A DNA stretch of 64,000 nucleotides, taken from the NCBI GenBank assembly GCA_015680685.1, contig MNCI01034266.1:320979-384978 (forward strand). The letters run 5' to 3'. The notes under the pieces were generated by a model, which made no database searches, was not told the origin of the DNA, and worked only from the letters and a program-made list of their open reading frames with translations. Every line of letters starts with the position of its first letter. Positions within the stretch are counted from its first letter, which is position 1. Below, in pieces: positions 59,899-64,000 of the stretch. This stretch comes from Gnetum montanum (lineage: Eukaryota; Streptophyta; Gnetopsida; Gnetales; Gnetaceae). The position numbers and the translations under genes were made by a program.

Positions 59899-60684
59899 TG
59901 ATGAGTGGTGAGGTACCCCTCACTCAACCATACGAATATGAGTGTTACACGCACGATTCAGTCGAACTCCACAAACTAAGTGCCTAAACGCCTTATGGAA
60001 CACTTAAGGTTAATCGTTCATTGTCTTCCTAGACTTACTTGTATTTGTCACGTTTGTATGGTTAAGTAAGTCTGAGGTATGTGATTTTTATGTCTTTTAT
60101 GTTTTATCACCTATGCTAATGAGGGAAAGGGTGAAGAGACTAAGTAACTAACTTTAACTAACTAAGTTCTAATGCTTAGCATCAATATCCTTTTCCACTT
60201 ACCGTTCACACCCTGAACCAATGCAACCTTCTGGGATTACCAAATGCTATTCATTACTGGGATTACCAAGCGTAATGCACATGCTCGAAGTAGTCATACT
60301 GAATGCACTCAACTAGGAGTGTTGAGCATTGAGAAAGATTAATTGACTAATAAATCATTTAAACAATTAAAAATAATTAAAGTCCTAATTACCTTAGTCC
60401 ATGCACTGCAAGGTTTATCCAAAAAGTTGATCCTTATTTCCATACACAAACTTGTGCTCAGGTACAATATTTGCTCGAATGAAGATCCGTTCACTTTCAG
60501 ACTCCTACTATGGGCACATGGAAATTACTCTAACTTTGCAATGGGAAAACTGCAAGAGTTTGGCTAAGGTCTAGATCTAGATTGCGAAACAAGGGAGAGC
60601 CACCTCTTATTTATAGATTTGGCAGCACGCTACGATATTGCATACACGATATTGCAAGGGAAGATGTGATATTGAATTCCATCA
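59899..60684 (-). mobile_element. 3' LTR of the third family-2 element
   Basis: 786 bp, aligned over its length with 36403-37207 and 45295-46139. It keeps CTATAAATAAGAGG on the minus strand and ACGATATTGC/ACGATATTGC motifs near 60630-60655. Confidence 0.82.
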
Positions 60685-62627
60685 TACCCCCATGACTGAA
60701 TAAAAACTCGTCCTCGAGTTCCTTACAAAATTTTGGGAAGGTATAGGATTATTGACTTGAATGGAACTAATGGTGAATGGGATGACATGTGAATGGATCA
60801 TCATTACAGAACATGACAAAACTGGTGTTCATGACAACAACAAGAGTGGACACCTTATACATTTAACATCAGGCCATATTTGGCAACTGAGAGAGAAGAG
60901 AGAAGAAGTCTGCCACTGCCAATGCCAAGATTGCACCTTTTTTTGTCTATCTGTAAGTGTGCCATCCATCTCATTCCTTGCATAGCTACTTTAGCACCGA
61001 TCCATTCCAAGTGTTCCCTACAAATCCAATCCATTGTTGTATGATTTCCATCTGCACACACAACATAGTCTTTATATTAGCAAGGGTAAATGAATCACAA
61101 TGTGGTTGATACCTTGCTTCAGTGAAAGGTCCATTGGCTGAGTTGTGGTATGGCTGATATGGGTCTAGAGATATAATAGTGGTGACTACCGAAGGTGTAG
61201 GGGTTAAGAGAAAATTGAAAAAATTGGGTCAGGACCCCCATGACTAAGAGTGAACCTTCGATAGAGATAGAATGGAGAAAGAACAAGAAATATGGAGAAA
61301 AAGAGACAACTATAACATCGATGAAATAGATTTCAAGATGGAAATGAACAAAATAGAGTGGATTGCAAAAATGTTAAGGGAAAGAATTTAACTAGTGTAC
61401 CAAATAGGAATGCTAGTGGATACTCCCCAAAGTAGGCTCATGCCCTTAATGCCCTGACAAACCAACATTCGAAGATTCCGTAGGCTCTGGGAATGTCATT
61501 TGGAACAAGAGTTAAAATCTTAATCATAATAATTTACAAAAAAGAAAACAATGCATCAACCAAAATATACACTAATGATACAACTGGCAATGAGCTGGAC
61601 AATGGAGGAAGAATGATGGAAAGAAGAGAATGGAATGGAATCTCAAGAACAAGGTGATGTACAATTCCTCATGTAGTTAATGATTAATATGACTTAGTAG
61701 ATCCCATTCCAAGTCCGGCCTCAAACAAACCACATCCAGTGACTTCGCATTAATGCATTCAGCTAATCCATCCACTTGAAGCAACAAGAATGCCTTCAGC
61801 AAAGAGCCACCACCATTTCGATGAAACGAAGGAGGAGAGAATGGGAAGCGAAAAGGGCCTTAGTTAGAGGGAACATGTTATTTTAGTTCCATAACTAGTG
61901 CTTGTAGCCAAAATTATTATTTCATCTAAAGGATGTGCTTTGAATTCTCACTATTTTTTTTGTGTTTTTTTTTTCTTTGCATGAGAACCACACCATGCAA
62001 AGACTTTGTTATTTTTATTAGCTCAACTTCCCGATGATGGAGCAATGTCATAATGGTAAACTCAAAAAGAAAACATCCAAGCACCCAAGAGAATGACCAA
62101 CACAAATGCATCAAATCCCCTTGAAGTCACACCCTGTTCAATCCTTGAGTCCTTCCTTAGTTTGAGAAATGCCCAGTCACTGATTCATTATAGTTCTTAT
62201 TATTGAGAAAGGGATTGTATAATTCCAAGTCAAGAGAAACCATAGAAATTTTTGGATGTATGGATGAAGTGGACTCATTGCCTATCATATCAAAAGAACC
62301 ATACCTTAGTATCAACATCATAATCTTAAAGGTAAAATCCAAACATTAGCAACCAGTACAAAACAGTTCATACCATCATTTAATAGCACTTATTGGGTGA
62401 AAAACTTAACAAAATGGATAAGACACACACATACACACAAATAAAAGAAAAATTATGAATGATGTTGTAAAACAAAAACAAGAAAAGTTAAAGAAATTGT
62501 AAAACAAAAAAGTGGAAAAAAATGTGTAAAACAAAAACTTAAAAGAACTGAGGGTTTCAAATGATCAGCATAGGTGGCCATCTCCTCCATGACTAAATTG
62601 AAAGGAAGAGATCTAAAATAATGAGTG
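60685..62627 (-). other. 3' region of the third family-2 element
   Basis: Aligns with 37208-38945, and supplies the sequence hidden by the N run at 37725-37944. No gene is visible. Confidence 0.65.
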
Positions 62628-63990
62628 TTTTTTTTGAATTTCTTAAAAGTGTCCAACTTCTCCCAATTGATGTTTTCAGGTTAAGGGTTGGAAGTTGGCG
62701 ACGCTCATATTCCAATGTATCTATGCTTTCATTGTGGATGCAAGTTGTTCCCCCAGTTCGTTCCATGCATGTTGGTGGTCTACTCTCTTGATTAGCTGTC
62801 AACCACTGGGTGTTCTCTTGTTGTGTGATTTCTACATAAAGGCACCTTTGTATCTAAGTTTCTTGAGCATACCAGTTGCATGCAGGAGATGCTGAGCATT
62901 CCTCCATGTCATCACCCTCTAAGTCACTGTATGTGATGCATGGAACTTTCTTCTTCTCAATATTTCCATAAATGTTTTCCTTAGATATTTCGAAGGAAAG
63001 ATCATGAATTCGTAAGCATGCGTTGATGGTGTTGAGCCATGCCCTCCCCATTATAATTGGGAAGTCACCTTTGTTGTTGTTGACTTCTATCACTAGGAAA
63101 TCAGCTGGGTATGACCAACCACACATAGTGGTAATGATTTCCTCCATCAATCCCAAGGGAATGGTGATGGACTAGTCAGCCAACTCTAGTTGAATATTGC
63201 TCTTCTTGAGTGGAGGCAAGTTCCAAGCTTTATACATCTCTTGTGATATTAAGTTGACTCTGGAAACTAAGTCAAGAAGAGCCTTACGTGGTTTGTTCCC
63301 AGCGACTTGGAGGTAGATTAAGGGACTTCCAAGATTAGATAGTTTCCTGGGAAGGTGGCCTACCTTGATCCAATCAGTAACAATATGTGTTAACATAATC
63401 ATATGCGTTGAGCTCTGTTGTTGGTTTGAAGGGAGCTCCAAAGCCTTATTTGTTGGAGGAGTGGTCATAGACTCAACCGCTTGTGGTTGTGAGAGCTTGT
63501 TTAGACTCTTGGTTTTGAAGAAAGGTCTTCTTTTTGTACAGTTGTTAGAACTAGCAGTGGATTGAAGGTTTACAGCTCTCATAGCATTACGTTTCTATGG
63601 TTGAGTGGGGAGTTCCCCTTGCATAGTTGGAGCAGGTGGTAGTGGAACTATAGACGTATGAGTGGTGGATGGATTCAGAGGATGGTATGCATGTGGTGTG
63701 TCTCCCATAGGAGAATTAGTCCTAAAATACTTCCAAATATAGTAGTGATGTTGTGGGGTTGTGTGACCCATAGAGTCACTTGGAGAAACTAGCTGCTACA
63801 TGTAGTAGCCATATGGCTCTGGTTGCCAGTAAGGGTATTGTTGCCTAGGCAGTGCCATTCCCCACGACTGTGGGTGTTGCCACTGCTGGTGTTGCCCGAT
63901 AGGTTTTGGTGGAGTTCCANGCATTCCCCACGACTGTGGGTGTTGCCACTGCTGGTGTTGCCCAATAGGTTTTGGTGGAGTTCCACTTGG
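62628..63990 (-). pseudogene. Protease and partial gag of the third family-2 element
   Basis: Minus strand. 62850-62640 matches the protease-RT linker. Protease: RKALLDLVSRVNLISQEMY (about 63290-63230), where the active-site DSG reads DLV, so it is inactive; then IMGRAWLNTINACL and IHDLSFEISK. Gag tail from about 63420 is Ser/Asn/Gly/His-rich (GNTSSGNTHSRGE). Apart from that change and a few stops the reading is better kept than in the copy at 41961-42640. It continues beyond the window. Confidence 0.78.
63856..63985. other. Assembly join with duplicated 64-bp flank around a single N
   Basis: 63856-63919 and 63922-63985 are copies of one stretch with a single difference (CCCGAT versus CCCAAT), around one N at 63920. 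This looks like an unmerged contig overlap or two haplotypes placed end to end. Confidence 0.8.
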
Positions 63991-64000
63991 ATAATATGTT

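Larger units (their letters stand above)
59899..64000 (-). mobile_element. Third family-2 element, internally deleted, runs past the window
   Basis: LTR 59899-60684 (TGATGAGTGG...CCATCA), conserved polypurine tract, 3' region 60696-62627, then protease and gag, with no RT, RNase H or integrase. It was inserted into a family-1 3' UTR. The other LTR lies beyond 64000, so I cannot check the target duplication. Confidence 0.78.

Noticed and set aside
1-64000. tRNA, rRNA, organellar insertion or telomeric repeats
   Set aside because: None seen: the only tRNA-related sequence is the primer-binding site, and no telomere-type heptamer array or conserved rRNA text appears.

Overview
This is nuclear DNA from a land plant, most likely a seed plant with a large, repeat-dense genome; the sequence alone does not identify the species. 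It is AT-rich and visibly poor in CG dinucleotides. Almost all recognisable coding sequence is decayed Ty3/gypsy LTR retrotransposon. There is no rRNA, tRNA, CRISPR array or bacterial-type operon, and I see no intact host housekeeping gene. Family names below are local to this window.

Family 1 (Tat-like) lies mainly on the + strand. It has reverse transcriptase, a first RNase H, a second archaeal-type RNase H with all four acidic positions visible, and a DDE integrase. A 34-40 bp minisatellite built around GGCCTTAAACTAG follows pol, then a 3' UTR, then a long LTR (about 1.35-1.8 kb). Copies: 1-568 (pol piece), 5946-13040 (best pol plus LTR), 13063-14440 (pol piece), 15365-18950 (gag-protease plus minisatellite), 27660-34859 (pol, 3' UTR with an inserted solo LTR, LTR), 34885-47603 (pol tail, 3' UTR, LTR split by a nested element) and, on the minus strand, 57985-59898.

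Family 2 (tentatively Athila-like) lies on the minus strand. Its LTRs run TGATGAG...TCATCA, with a tRNA-Asp type primer-binding site. Copies: a complete nested element at 36403-46139 with a near-perfect 5 bp target duplication, an older copy at 47604-57965, and an internally deleted copy running off the right edge from 59899.

The most unusual content is a set of minus-strand gene relics (G1 569-4044, G2 22190-23266, probably G3 48461-51283). G1 reads as about seven exons with GT-AG introns of 88-104 bp, and splicing at five of the six junctions keeps the frame. G2 shares two introns' splice sites with G1, one with the same phase and the same 89 bp length. The protein has a region resembling the domain called putative plant transposon protein, a basic segment and a coiled-coil C-terminus. 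G1 and G2 each sit antisense, just upstream of a family-1 pol, and are separated from it by ~185 bp repeats, a T-rich spacer and a minisatellite relic. This suggests an antisense additional ORF carried by the retroelement. Between 19.4 and 27.0 kb, degenerate ~185-190 bp tandem repeats with palindromic cores flank G2; similar repeats lie inside the LTR at 11208-13040.

Assembly features: two N runs (25449-25650, 37725-37944) and two single-N joins with the same sequence repeated on both sides (40813, 63920).
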